Positions 1 to 7,644 of a stretch of 11,096 nucleotides of DNA are shown here, piece after piece. The translations under genes were made by a program, and so were the position numbers. Source of the DNA: Candidatus Levybacteria bacterium RIFCSPLOWO2_12_FULL_37_14 (GTDB lineage Bacteria > Patescibacteriota > Microgenomatia > Levybacterales > UBA12049); contig MFPH01000067.1 in assembly GCA_001782645.1 (NCBI GenBank), positions 1-11,096 on the forward strand. Reading direction: 5' to 3'. Position 1 is the first letter of the stretch. Each line of letters opens with the position of its first letter. The notes below the pieces were generated by a model that did no database searches, was not told where the DNA came from, and saw only the letters and a program-made list of their open reading frames with translations.

Positions 1-2111
1 AGAAGATAACCTAAAAACTTGTCCTTAAAGTTCTTGTCAACAATTGCTCCTTTTTTAATTTCTTCCCGTATAAATTCAGATCCGGCATTTGAAGTTGCAA
101 TAATAATCGCATTCGCAAAAGAAACAGTTTTGCCATTATTATCGGTAAGCCTACCATCGTCAAGAATTTGCAAAAACAAATTGTGGATAGATGGATCTGC
201 TTTTTCAAATTCATCAAGGAGAATAAGGGAACTTGGGCTCTCGTGAATCTTTCCTGCAATTCCTTCATTTTCCGAACCTATTCCACAACCTATAAATCTC
301 TCTACCCCATCTCCGGACGAATATTCGCTCATATCAAACCTGATCATCTTTTTTTCTCCGTTGAAATACAAAACAGAAAGAGTTTTTGCTGTTTGAGTTT
401 TCCCGACCCCTGTCGGACCTAAGAAAAGAAAGGAAATTGGTTTTGCTGCAAGCTTAAGACCCGATCGTATCCTGCGTATTCCCTCAGCTATGCTTCTTAC
501 TGCTTCTTCCTGATCAATAAGACTTTCATGCATTCTTGCTTCAAGATTTACCAAAAGTTTTTTTTCTTCTTCCGTTGGACTACTTAATGTTATTTTAGTT
601 TTTTCTTCAGCTCTCCTAACAACATCGCATTCTAAAACTTCTTTTTTGCCTGAAAGCCTAACTTCATTTACTGTATCCTCCAAAAGCACTACTCCTGCGC
701 CCGGCAATGTTCTGTCAATAAGATATTTGTTTGCCAAATTTAAGGCTGAAAGAATTGCCCTGTATGAAAGTTCTACTTTCATCTCTTTCTCTATGAAAGA
801 CGCTTTATCAAAAAGCATTTGCAGTATTACGCTTCGCTCCGGTTCTTCTAATTTTATAGTCTCAAAAACATCGGCAATATTTGTTAGTCGCTCTACAAAT
901 TTTTTATACGCACCGTTTGTCACAGCTCCAATTATCCTTATAGATTTACTTTTGAGGTAAGGAATCAGCACTCCCGACAAGTCAATCTTGAATGACGAAG
1001 ATCCCAAAATATTTTCAAAATCAGAAATATAAATAACCACATTGCCGGAATGAGAAATCTCCGCGATAATTTCATCCAGCCTTTTCTCAATTTCGCCTTG
1101 GTCTCCTGCTCCTGCCAAAAGAGTGTCCAGGTATAATTTAAAAATTCTTTGGTGATGAAAATCTTTTAAGTCGCTGGAAAAGCTTTCGAAACAAAGCGTT
1201 TCAATCAAGGTGTTTTTGCCGCTTCCCGGCTCTCCCATCAAAATAACACTTTTCCTTCCCGCTAAAGCACCCAATAATTGCTTGTATTCGTTTTGCCGTC
1301 CCAAAAGAAGCGGTTTTTTATTTAAAATCTCCGGAGTTAAATCAATCATGTATTTTTTTGTTTCAAGTGTCCATCCGTATGTCCAGGATTCTGCGAATCC
1401 TTCACCAAAAAAATTAACCTTGAAAGGCTTTCCTTCGTCTGAAAACGTTGCTTTTGCCCAATATGCAATATTCTGGAGATCTTCTTTTTTAAGCTGTTTT
1501 CTAAATAATAATTTTGTTTGCTCTTCCGTTGACAAAAGGTAATCTGCAAAAAAATCAAGAGAGTCAGTAATTACCGTATTTTTTTGTATTTCAATTAGGT
1601 TTATTTCTTCTCTTTTAATATCAGCTTTCTTCAGGAAAAAATTTATCTCTTTTCGCTTGAGAAGAAATTTAATAATATCTATAACCTGCTTTTGGGATGC
1701 GATAATCTCGGCAAAACTTTTCTTTGGTTTGAATGATAAAAAAATAAAAAGAATAAGAATAAATAAAACCGGAAAGAGAAGCTCTCTGGATAAAGAAGAA
1801 TAAATAATAGAAAAAATAAATAAAACCGGCAGGAAAATAAAACCAACAAATAGGCAAAATTCGATAAGCAAAAGAATAAAAAGTAAAATAACATCGGCAA
1901 CAATAACAAAGGTTTTTACGAAAATTCCCATACCAATCGAGAATCCAATTAATCCTTCCCGGTATTCATTTTTCCAAGGTTTGAAATAGGTATTTACAAG
2001 AAGAGGAAGAGAAAATAATTGCAAGAAAGCATTATTTAAGGAAGCAAAGAAAGCGATTAAATTTTTTGGAGAATCTATAAACCAAAATCTTAAAAACACA
2101 AAAGGCAGCAT
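1..2111 (-). CDS. Membrane-anchored Clp-type (ClpC/ClpA-like) double AAA+ ATPase, 3' end outside window
   Basis: 703 codons are visible from the ATG at 2111; the frame is open at the left edge. Residues 1-128 hold three to four hydrophobic helices (clearest about 65-105 and 111-128). A linker of about 150 residues contains WTYGWTLETKKY and replaces the usual Clp N-domain. Ring 1 has a P-loop GEPGSGKN (293-300), pore-loop region AGAGDQGE (333-340) and Walker B-like YISDFE (361-366). Ring 2 has GPTGVGKT (565-572), LLDEFEKA (D633/E634) and sensor-1-like ATSN (to N675). There is no ClpB middle-domain coiled coil. Known Clp ATPases unfold proteins, often feeding ClpP; here the enzyme would act at the membrane. 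Ring 1 looks degenerate: GKN instead of GKT/S, no Walker B DE pair, no pore tyrosine. Ring 2 keeps its ATPase motifs. The ATG has no close Shine-Dalgarno; an in-frame GTG at 2129 is an alternative start. The family is confident; the function is inferred. Confidence 0.9.
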   Translation of the reverse strand, partial: MLPFVFLRFWFIDSPKNLIAFFASLNNAFLQLFSLPLLVNTYFKPWKNEYREGLIGFSIGMGIFVKTFVIVADVILLFILLLIEFCLFVGFIFLPVLFIFSIIYSSLSRELLFPVLFILILFIFLSFKPKKSFAEIIASQKQVIDIIKFLLKRKEINFFLKKADIKREEINLIEIQKNTVITDSLDFFADYLLSTEEQTKLLFRKQLKKEDLQNIAYWAKATFSDEGKPFKVNFFGEGFAESWTYGWTLETKKYMIDLTPEILNKKPLLLGRQNEYKQLLGALAGRKSVILMGEPGSGKNTLIETLCFESFSSDLKDFHHQRIFKLYLDTLLAGAGDQGEIEKRLDEIIAEISHSGNVVIYISDFENILGSSSFKIDLSGVLIPYLKSKSIRIIGAVTNGAYKKFVERLTNIADVFETIKLEEPERSVILQMLFDKASFIEKEMKVELSYRAILSALNLANKYLIDRTLPGAGVVLLEDTVNEVRLSGKKEVLECDVVRRAEEKTKITLSSPTEEEKKLLVNLEARMHESLIDQEEAVRSIAEGIRRIRSGLKLAAKPISFLFLGPTGVGKTQTAKTLSVLYFNGEKKMIRFDMSEYSSGDGVERFIGCGIGSENEGIAGKIHESPSSLILLDEFEKADPSIHNLFLQILDDGRLTDNNGKTVSFANAIIIATSNAGSEFIREEIKKGAIVDKNFKDKFLGYL

Positions 2112-2220
2112 AGATTTAGTATATACCACTCCGCTTTTCTTTACAAAATTGGTATATGCCTCCGTAGCTTTACGCTTTTAAGCTTATCTTATCTATACAT
2201 TAAGCAAAGCTTCGTAGGTA

Positions 2221-2254
2221 TTATGCCCTAATAATCGAAAGCGAAGGGGCATAA
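2221..2254 (-). terminator. Possible weak terminator hairpin
   Basis: A perfect 8-base inverted repeat (TTATGCCC / GGGCATAA) with an 18-base loop begins 23 bases after the stop codon of the minus-strand four-helix membrane protein and lies before the Clp-like gene. No T-run follows on the minus strand, so it is not a classical intrinsic terminator. It could be a processing or attenuation structure. Confidence 0.35.
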
Positions 2255-2277
2255 GAAGTTTATAAACAAATTACAAA

Positions 2278-2826
2278 TTAAGAATTGGTTTCTTTTAAAG
2301 TAGATAAGCCGACGAAGATTATGGCGATGGAAAGAACAAATAATACTCCAAACTCGACATAAGCAACTGCGTCTGCTCCTTGCGTTCCGGTAACCGACGC
2401 TCCCAAAGATGCCAATCCGATTAAAAACCTTGTTAAAATTGCCGTCAAAACACTGGCTAGCAACAGACCTTTTGCCACCAGTTGCCCTTTTTTTATTAAG
2501 CCGAGTCCCAAAACCGCAAAGATTGATCCGACAGCAATGCCGAAGAAAATAGCGGTTCTGGTATAGCCTGCATTTTTGTTATTGAAAACCTTCATTTCTT
2601 CATCAAATTTTCTCTGGGCGGCGTCCTGTTTTTGAAATGCAGCCTGACAATCGCCTGATGTTTGAGCATCCAAAGTTTTGCTGCATTCAACAGGAGCCAA
2701 CATTGCAGGTGTTGAGGGAAAATCCGGGCGCACAGGTTCGGGATAAAAAGCCGCTATGCCAAAACCTGTGGTAACGCAAAGTATAATTCCAAGGAAAAAA
2801 ACATAAAGCCTGCTAATCCAAACCAT
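2278..2826 (-). CDS. Four-helix membrane protein of unknown function
   Basis: 182 residues; I do not recognise the family. A hydrophobic segment at about 7-28 could be a signal anchor. A polar loop of about 65 residues follows, with two cysteines (C48 and C60) that could form a disulfide if the loop is outside, and a lysine- and glutamate-rich stretch at about 65-85. Three further hydrophobic segments lie near 92-112, 118-140 and 155-175. The product is almost certainly an integral membrane protein with a proline-rich external loop. The gene follows the SemiSWEET gene by 33 bases on the same strand and precedes the membrane Clp gene. Just upstream GGTGAAATA occurs twice, 14 bases apart; the second copy may act as a weak ribosome-binding site (GGTG) ahead of the ATG. 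A TAATAT box ends 9 bases before the start codon. The length and the hydrophobic pattern support a real gene. Confidence 0.8.
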   Translation of the reverse strand: MVWISRLYVFFLGIILCVTTGFGIAAFYPEPVRPDFPSTPAMLAPVECSKTLDAQTSGDCQAAFQKQDAAQRKFDEEMKVFNNKNAGYTRTAIFFGIAVGSIFAVLGLGLIKKGQLVAKGLLLASVLTAILTRFLIGLASLGASVTGTQGADAVAYVEFGVLFVLSIAIIFVGLSTLKETNS

Positions 2827-2859
2827 ATTTCACCAATATTATTTCACCAAAACCCCCAA

Positions 2860-3153
2860 TTAGCAAATAATTATTTTTTTTCTGTAAATAAGAATTTGAT
2901 AGACGATAACTCCAGTTGTGATAATTCCAAGCCCTTGTCCAAGTATAACAACCCAATCTTTCTGCAAAACTCCATGTGCTGTCCAAAGCATATAAACTAA
3001 AAACGATAAAATATAAAAAGAAGTTGAGACTCCCTCTGTGGATTTGCGTTTATAATTCTTGCGGATTTGATCAGGAAAACCAACCACTTTTACCAAAATC
3101 GATAAAACGGTCGTCAAAATTCCGATAATTAACCCAACCTCAACAATATTCAC
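2860..3153 (-). CDS. SemiSWEET / MtN3-type small transporter
   Basis: 97 residues with three predicted membrane helices (about 5-22, 45-64 and 68-88), matching the single triple-helix bundle of bacterial SemiSWEETs, which dimerise to carry sugars. The proline-containing turn after helix 1 (GFPDQIRKNYKRKSTEGVS, starting at G25) fits the family pattern of a proline and glutamine followed by a basic stretch and a K-S-x-G-x-S element. The start is GTG (CAC at 3151-3153 on the plus strand), with no ribosome-binding site. A TATAAT box with an extended TG lies six bases upstream, suggesting a leaderless transcript. The substrate cannot be read from sequence; a sugar is the family default. The four-helix protein follows 33 bases downstream and may be cotranscribed. 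Confidence 0.85.
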   Translation of the reverse strand: MNIVEVGLIIGILTTVLSILVKVVGFPDQIRKNYKRKSTEGVSTSFYILSFLVYMLWTAHGVLQKDWVVILGQGLGIITTGVIVYQILIYRKKIIIC

Positions 3154-3159
3154 AAAATG

Positions 3160-3165
3160 ATTATA
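3160..3165 (-). promoter_or_regulatory. Extended -10 box of the SemiSWEET gene (leaderless)
   Basis: On the minus strand TGATATAAT is a perfect TATAAT with the extended TGn element. Six bases (CATTTT) separate it from the GTG at 3153, so transcription would begin on or next to the start codon. No good -35 lies 17 bases upstream, which the extended -10 could offset. Confidence 0.55.
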
Positions 3166-3186
3166 TCAAATTAATAATTACATATG

Positions 3187-3354
3187 GCGAGCGCTGAAAT
3201 AAAGGCCGTTAAGTTTTGCGAAATGAACGCATCAGGGGGATTCCTCGCAAACTTGTCGAGGAGGGGGTGCAAATCACCCGACAAGTGAATTGAGCAAAAT
3301 AGGCCGACTTTCATAGCTCGGGAGCTTTTGGTACTTTTGTCGGCACAAAAGTAC
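3187..3354. repeat. Structured repeated element, copy 1 (candidate ncRNA or mobile element)
   Basis: Non-coding stretch between the SemiSWEET and dnaJ genes, related along its length to 9130-9301. Read on the plus strand it offers a closing helix CGAGC/GCTCG (3188-3192 with 3316-3320), TTTTGC/GCAAAA (3214-3219 with 3294-3299), hairpin TCCTCG/CGAGGA (3242-3247 with 3257-3262) and hairpin GGGTG/CACCC (3265-3269 with 3275-3279). A possible pseudoknot joins ACTTGT (3251-3256) to ACAAGT (3281-3286). It ends in a perfect 10-bp hairpin GTACTTTTGT-CGGC-ACAAAAGTAC (3331-3354). The strand of function is unknown. T-runs precede and A-runs follow the last hairpin on either strand, so it is not a standard terminator. 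Confidence 0.7.
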
Positions 3355-3363
3355 AATAGAAAA

Positions 3364-4272
3364 TTAGAACCAACTGGATTTGCCTTTTTCCCCTTCAAAT
3401 TCTTTGAGGAGGTCTTTTTGTTTTCCGGTTAAATGCTTCGGAATTGTTACTTTTATTCTGACATAATGATCTCCGCGGCCAGAGCCATGCAAATGCGGTA
3501 CGCCTTTCCCCCGCAATCTAATCGCTGTTCCCGGCTGCGTTCCTGAAGGAATTCTAAGCTTCAAATCCCCATCAATTGTTTCTATGTTTACTTCTCCGCC
3601 CAATGCCGCTTGGGCAAAAGAGATTTCTTTACTTCCGATAATGTCGACTCCTTCTCTTTGAAATCTTTTGTCGGGAGTAACCGAGACAACTATGTCATAA
3701 TCGCCAAAGCGGATTCTGGAGCCTTCATCAACGCCTGTCGGAATTTTTATGGTTTGCGATTTACCTCCAATACTGACTTTTTTTGTAGCTCCATGAGCTG
3801 CTTCAAGAAAGTCAATCGTCAAAGAGTAAGTTTGTCTTCTTTGCTGCCTGCCGAATGGTGATTGTCCACCAAAAAACTGTTCAAATATTTCAAACGGATC
3901 GCTAAATCCACCAAAATCCCAGCCCGAGGCTGGTCCGCCTTGGGCGGAAAAACCTCCATCTGATGTATAAGAAAATGGCCCACCCTGTTGTCCAAAGCCC
4001 CCAAACGGCCCGCCTGCACCTCCAAAAGGACCTTGTCCTGCTCCCTGCTCAAAAGCAGCATGACCAAATTGATCGTAAGTTTGCTTTTTCTGCGAATCAG
4101 ACAAAACTTCGTAAGCTTTAGTTACTTCTTTAAATTTCGTCTCCGAATCTTTACCTTTATTCCGGTCAGGATGATACTGTAAGGCAAGCTTACGATAAGC
4201 TTTTTTTATCTCATCCGTGCTTGCCGATTTCGTGACCCCAAGTGTTTGATAATAATCTTTTGTATCTGCCAT
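3364..4272 (-). CDS. dnaJ: DnaJ/CbpA-type Hsp40 co-chaperone without zinc finger
   Basis: 302 residues. Hsp40 stimulates the ATPase of DnaK and delivers substrates to it. The J-domain occupies about residues 5-70 with the essential HPD at 34-36 and the basic KKAYRKLALQYHPD helix. A glycine/phenylalanine-rich region follows at about 73-140 (GPFGGAGGPFGGFG and similar). Two C-terminal beta domains cover about 150-295 (LEAAHGATKKV, IPTGVDEGSRIRFG, RLRGKGVPHLHG). The four CxxCxGxG repeats of class A DnaJ are absent, so this is class B (CbpA/DjlA-like), near the usual CbpA length of about 300. It is separated from dnaK by 125 bases holding a repeat, a small hairpin and its own -10 box. No ribosome-binding site precedes the ATG. 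Its place after dnaK makes it the operon Hsp40. Confidence 0.95.
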   Translation of the reverse strand: MADTKDYYQTLGVTKSASTDEIKKAYRKLALQYHPDRNKGKDSETKFKEVTKAYEVLSDSQKKQTYDQFGHAAFEQGAGQGPFGGAGGPFGGFGQQGGPFSYTSDGGFSAQGGPASGWDFGGFSDPFEIFEQFFGGQSPFGRQQRRQTYSLTIDFLEAAHGATKKVSIGGKSQTIKIPTGVDEGSRIRFGDYDIVVSVTPDKRFQREGVDIIGSKEISFAQAALGGEVNIETIDGDLKLRIPSGTQPGTAIRLRGKGVPHLHGSGRGDHYVRIKVTIPKHLTGKQKDLLKEFEGEKGKSSWF

Positions 4273-4281
4273 AATGATCGT

Positions 4282-4287
4282 ATTATA
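4282..4287 (-). promoter_or_regulatory. -10 box of a separate dnaJ promoter (near-leaderless)
   Basis: Minus-strand TATAAT lies nine bases before the dnaJ ATG, predicting a leader of about three bases. No clear TTGACA-like -35 is placed 17 bases upstream. The hairpin at 4294-4310 occupies that zone and could modulate access. dnaJ may therefore be expressed partly independently of the CIRCE promoter. Confidence 0.45.
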
Positions 4288-4293
4288 CTAAGC

Positions 4294-4310
4294 AAGCGCT
4301 CCAAGCGCTT
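4294..4310. other. Small perfect hairpin between dnaK and dnaJ
   Basis: AAGCGCT / AGCGCTT, a 7-bp perfect stem with a three-base loop. It lies just upstream of the dnaJ -10 box. On the minus strand it is not followed by a T-run; on the plus strand it is followed by TTTTA-like sequence, but no plus-strand gene ends here. It could be a processing signal that separates dnaK and dnaJ messages. Confidence 0.45.
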
Positions 4311-4315
4311 TTATG

Positions 4316-4397
4316 AAAATTCGAAGCACGAATGTCGAAACTCGAAACAAATTCAAAATTCAAAACGGTTTCGGATTTCGGATTTTGGTATTCGGAT
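4316..4397. repeat. Degenerate TTCGGA / TCGAA intergenic repeat
   Basis: A low-complexity run filling the dnaK-dnaJ gap: TCGAA-type words on the left and three imperfect TTTCGGA-type units on the right. GTTTCG and CGAAAC words give it weak inverted symmetry. It ends exactly at the dnaK stop codon. Short intergenic repeats of this look are common in environmental bacterial genomes; I cannot assign a named family. Confidence 0.5.
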
Positions 4398-6305
4398 TTA
4401 GTTAACAACCTCACCTTCGACCGGCTCTTCCTTATTTGACTTCTTTTCTTCCTTCGGCTCGCCGGAGCTTCCAGCGGAGGCGGCTTCCTCTTTTGGCGCA
4501 CCCGGCTGACCAGGCTGTTGACTCATCGCCTGTCCTATTTTTTGCAATGAGTCTGACAAATCTTTTGTTTTTGCTTCCAAATCTTCTTTGGTTCCCGTAT
4601 CCAAAATTTTCTTAAGCTCTATTATTTTACCTTCAACCTCTTTTTTAAGATCTGCCTGAGCTTTATCTCCGGCATCCTTAAGACTTTTCTCTGCCGTAAA
4701 GATTAGGGAATCTGCAGCATTTCTAGTTTCAATTTTTTCCTTCTTTTCCTCATCTTCTTTAGCATGTATTTCTGCCTCCTTGGTCATTTTCTCAATTTCA
4801 TCCTTAGATAGTCCCGTTGACCCGGTAATCTTAATGCTTTGCTCTTTTCCACTCGCTTTGTCTTTAGCTTTTACGTTCAATATTCCGTTTGCGTCAATAT
4901 CAAAAGTCACCTCAACCTGAGGAACTCCACGGGGTGCCGGAGGAATTCCATCCAATATGAAACGGCCAAGACTTTTATTGTCTGTTGCCATTGGACGTTC
5001 TCCCTGCAAAACATTTATCTCAACTTGAGTTTGATTGTCTGCGGCTGTTGAAAATACCTGAGATTTAGAAGTTGGAATTGTGGTATTTTTGGAAATAAGA
5101 GGAGTTGAAACTCCGCCCAATGTTTCAATTCCCAATGTCAGCGGAGTCACATCCAAAAGAAGCACATCTTTTACTTCTCCGCCCAAAACTCCGCCTTGAA
5201 CAGCTGCTCCAACTGCAACGACTTCGTCCGGATTAACTGATTTGTTAGCCTCTTTGCCAAAGAATTTCGTAACAGTTTCTATAACTTTCGGCATTCTGGT
5301 CATTCCTCCAACCAAAACTACTTCGTCAACATCAGAAACGTTTATTCCTGCATCTTTTAGTGCCTGTTCTACGGGATGCAGAGTTTTCTGCACCAACGAA
5401 TCAACTATTTGCTCCATTTTTGCCCGAGTCAAGGTCATGGTCAAGTGCAAGGGGCCATTCTTACCCTGAGTTATAAACGGCTGGTTAATTTCAGCTGTTG
5501 AAGAACTAGACAATTCTATTTTTGCTTTTTCTGCAGCCTCACGAAGTCTTTGTAATGCTTGATGATCTTTTCTGAGATCTACATCTTGCTCCTTTTTAAA
5601 TTCTGTGGCAAGATAATCAATAATCAATTGATCAAAATCGTCTCCGCCCAAATGTGTATCTCCGTTGGTAGATTTGACTTCATAAACTCCCTCTCCCAAT
5701 TCCAAAACAGAGATATCGAAAGTCCCTCCGCCCAAATCATAAATAGCAATTGTATGAGCATTTTTTTTATCTAGCCCATAAGCCAAAGCTGCTGCCGTAG
5801 GCTCATTGATGATTCTTAAGACTTCAAGTCCGGCAATTTCTCCGGCTTGTTTGGTAGCTTGTCTTTGAGAATCATCAAAATATGCAGGAACTGTAATAAC
5901 TGCTTGCGTTACTTTTCCGCCTAAATAATTCTCCGCATCAACTTTAATTTTTTGTAAAATTTGAGCGGATATCTCCTGAGGAGTAAATGTCCGACCCTCA
6001 ACTTCTACAACTGCCATTCCATCCCGACCTGCTTTAATCGTATACGGTAACCATTTCATATCAAACTGCACAGACTTATCTGTAAATTTACGGCCCATTA
6101 ATCTTTTTATAGAGAAAATTGTTCTCTTGGGCTTTAGGACAATTTGATGTTTTGCAACGTCTCCTACGACATGGCTTATCGGATCAACAACCGACGGAAT
6201 AACATTGCGTCCTTCAGTGGAATGGATAACTTTGGGAGATCCCCCCTCCATTACCGCAACGCATGAATTTGTTGTACCCAAATCTATTCCTATTATTTTT
6301 CCCAT
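4398..6305 (-). CDS. dnaK: Hsp70 chaperone DnaK
   Basis: 635 residues, the usual DnaK length. The chaperone binds exposed hydrophobic stretches and cycles by ATP hydrolysis with DnaJ and GrpE. The nucleotide-binding domain has phosphate loop GIDLGTTNS (6-14), IYDLGGGTFD and VLVGGMTRMP, with INEPTAAALAYG before them. The interdomain linker DVLLLDVTP is present. The substrate domain carries GIETLGG, NTTIPTSKSQVFSTAADNQ and the conserved LGRFILDGIPPAPRGVPQ. A helical lid follows. The tail is rich in G, P, E and K and ends GEVVN rather than the EEVD-like end of many DnaKs. A ribosome-binding site (AAGGA, eight bases upstream) lies in the end of grpE; only three bases separate the genes, so they are cotranscribed and probably translationally coupled. 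Confidence 0.98.
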   Translation of the reverse strand: MGKIIGIDLGTTNSCVAVMEGGSPKVIHSTEGRNVIPSVVDPISHVVGDVAKHQIVLKPKRTIFSIKRLMGRKFTDKSVQFDMKWLPYTIKAGRDGMAVVEVEGRTFTPQEISAQILQKIKVDAENYLGGKVTQAVITVPAYFDDSQRQATKQAGEIAGLEVLRIINEPTAAALAYGLDKKNAHTIAIYDLGGGTFDISVLELGEGVYEVKSTNGDTHLGGDDFDQLIIDYLATEFKKEQDVDLRKDHQALQRLREAAEKAKIELSSSSTAEINQPFITQGKNGPLHLTMTLTRAKMEQIVDSLVQKTLHPVEQALKDAGINVSDVDEVVLVGGMTRMPKVIETVTKFFGKEANKSVNPDEVVAVGAAVQGGVLGGEVKDVLLLDVTPLTLGIETLGGVSTPLISKNTTIPTSKSQVFSTAADNQTQVEINVLQGERPMATDNKSLGRFILDGIPPAPRGVPQVEVTFDIDANGILNVKAKDKASGKEQSIKITGSTGLSKDEIEKMTKEAEIHAKEDEEKKEKIETRNAADSLIFTAEKSLKDAGDKAQADLKKEVEGKIIELKKILDTGTKEDLEAKTKDLSDSLQKIGQAMSQQPGQPGAPKEEAASAGSSGEPKEEKKSNKEEPVEGEVVN

Positions 6306-6308
6306 AAT

Positions 6309-6842
6309 TTATTCCTTCTTCTCTTCTTTATTCTGCTTTGCAGAACCGACAGCTACCTGTGCTGGTCTCAAAACTTTATCGTATAACGTGTAACCTGTTC
6401 TTAATTCTTCTATAACTTTCCCTTCTTCTCCTTCAATCGTTACCACTCCTTCCATCAGGTTTGGGTCAAAGTTTTTGCCCAAAGTTTCAATTCTTATAAC
6501 TCCTTCTCCCTTAAGCGTGTCTAAAAATTGCTGTACGCTAAGATTTAGACCTTGATCTTTACTCTGACTGTGTTTATTGGCAAGCATTAGTGTATCTAAA
6601 ACCGGTAAAATATTCAAGAGGAGTTGTTTGTTTGCTTTAAGCATCCATTCTCCTCTTTCGTTCCGCACTCTGTTTTCCAAATTTCTATAATCTGCCAAAG
6701 TTCGCTTTACTTGATTTTCAAGTTCTTCTATTTTTTGTTTTAAATGTACAATTTCCTCTTTGCTTTTATCTTTTGTATCTTTTTGTTCTTCTGAATTCTC
6801 ATGTTTTTTGTCATTTTTAATTTTTGAGTTATCATTTTGCAT
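6309..6842 (-). CDS. grpE: GrpE nucleotide exchange factor
   Basis: 177 residues. GrpE dimers open the DnaK nucleotide cleft to release ADP. A charged, disordered N-terminus (about 1-25) leads into a long coiled-coil helix (about 25-70), including LADYRNLENRVRNERGEW, equivalent to the family ADFENYRKR segment. A helical bundle region and the C-terminal beta domain with GYTLYDKVLRPAQVAVG follow, the standard GrpE signature. The length is normal for a bacterial GrpE. It lies 58 bases after hrcA and three bases before dnaK. The gap before it is A+T-rich and has a TATAAT eleven bases before the ATG, a possible internal promoter without a clear -35. No strong Shine-Dalgarno is visible. Confidence 0.95.
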   Translation of the reverse strand: MQNDNSKIKNDKKHENSEEQKDTKDKSKEEIVHLKQKIEELENQVKRTLADYRNLENRVRNERGEWMLKANKQLLLNILPVLDTLMLANKHSQSKDQGLNLSVQQFLDTLKGEGVIRIETLGKNFDPNLMEGVVTIEGEEGKVIEELRTGYTLYDKVLRPAQVAVGSAKQNKEEKKE

Positions 6843-6900
6843 TTTAATTCTTAATTATAAACTATCTAACTTCTATTTTCTATATTTCATCTTCCGCTGC

Positions 6901-7629
6901 CTACCACCCTTTGGCTATTTCTTCAATCAAATTACCAAAATATCTCACTGTCGGAACAATTTGGGTGTAATTAAGACGGCTCGGTCCCAAAACTCCGATT
7001 TCACCTGTTAATTGCATTGGAGTTTTGTAATGAGTAAAAACAAATCCGTATGGACCTTGCATATCCGGACCTAACTCATCGCCCAAAAGTACTTGTACGT
7101 CTTCTGAAACAATATCTGCAAAAAATTTCCGGCAATCTTCAAATTCATCCATAGTCGAAAGCAAACTCTTCATCACATCAATATCAAAAAATTCCGGCAT
7201 TTCCAAAATATTAGCATATCCTGCATAATAGACGCTCCCGTCCGAAGTTGTTGCGATTGCTAAGGCTTTGGTTTTGTCAGCCAAAGATTTTGTCATTTTC
7301 CGTAAAAATTTATCTTCTTTTTCGCGATAATCCCATAGGCTTTCTTTAACCGCGGTTTCTTCAGTTACAGATAAATCTTTTTCTTTCATGAGCTGTTTGA
7401 CATAAAACTTCATGCCCATTGGAGTTGGCGCGCGACCTGCGGAAGTATGATTTTTTTTAAGATAACCTAAGCGGGTTAGACTAACCATTTCGTTTCTGAT
7501 GGTTGCGGGACTGGCGCTAAGGCTATATTTTTTCTCCAAAGTTTCCGATCCAACAGGCTCAGCTGTGGCAATATACTCCTCTATGAGGGCTTTGAGAATT
7601 TCAACTTGTCTTTGTGTCAAATCATGCAT
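6901..7629 (-). CDS. hrcA: Heat-inducible transcription repressor HrcA
   Basis: 242 residues from the ATG at 7629. HrcA binds CIRCE operators and represses chaperone genes until heat stress. The N-terminal winged helix (about 1-70) shows LTQRQVEILKALIEEYI, SATIRNEM-like SPATIRNEMVSL and the signature SAGRAPT (63-69). The GAF-like part keeps YYAGYANILEMPEF and, near the end, GEIGVLGPSRLNYTQIV. The protein is about 100 residues shorter than typical HrcA (about 340), mainly in the central region. The start is set by GAGGG six bases upstream and by homology beginning at LTQRQ. A longer in-frame start at 7704 would translate the palindromic repeat in the leader and is rejected. It is the first gene of the hrcA-grpE-dnaK-dnaJ operon, with a CIRCE about 100 bases upstream, so autoregulation is expected. 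Confidence 0.95.
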   Translation of the reverse strand: MHDLTQRQVEILKALIEEYIATAEPVGSETLEKKYSLSASPATIRNEMVSLTRLGYLKKNHTSAGRAPTPMGMKFYVKQLMKEKDLSVTEETAVKESLWDYREKEDKFLRKMTKSLADKTKALAIATTSDGSVYYAGYANILEMPEFFDIDVMKSLLSTMDEFEDCRKFFADIVSEDVQVLLGDELGPDMQGPYGFVFTHYKTPMQLTGEIGVLGPSRLNYTQIVPTVRYFGNLIEEIAKGW

Positions 7630-7644
7630 ATCTTTCCCTCGCAT

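Noticed and set aside
1346..1909. Minus-strand ORFs of 62-76 residues within the Clp-like gene
   Set aside because: They are other-frame shadows of the long open frame 2111-1, which carries clear AAA+ motifs.
3331..3354. Perfect 10-bp hairpin as an intrinsic terminator (also 9278-9301)
   Set aside because: On either strand the hairpin is preceded by T-rich and followed by A-rich sequence, the reverse of a terminator. Copy 2 also lies just upstream of metG with no gene ending into it on the plus strand.
3171..3398. 75-residue minus-strand ORF spanning the end of dnaJ and structured copy 1
   Set aside because: It overlaps dnaJ in another frame, and the corresponding frame in copy 2 meets a TAG and frame shifts. 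The copies conserve stems, not codons.
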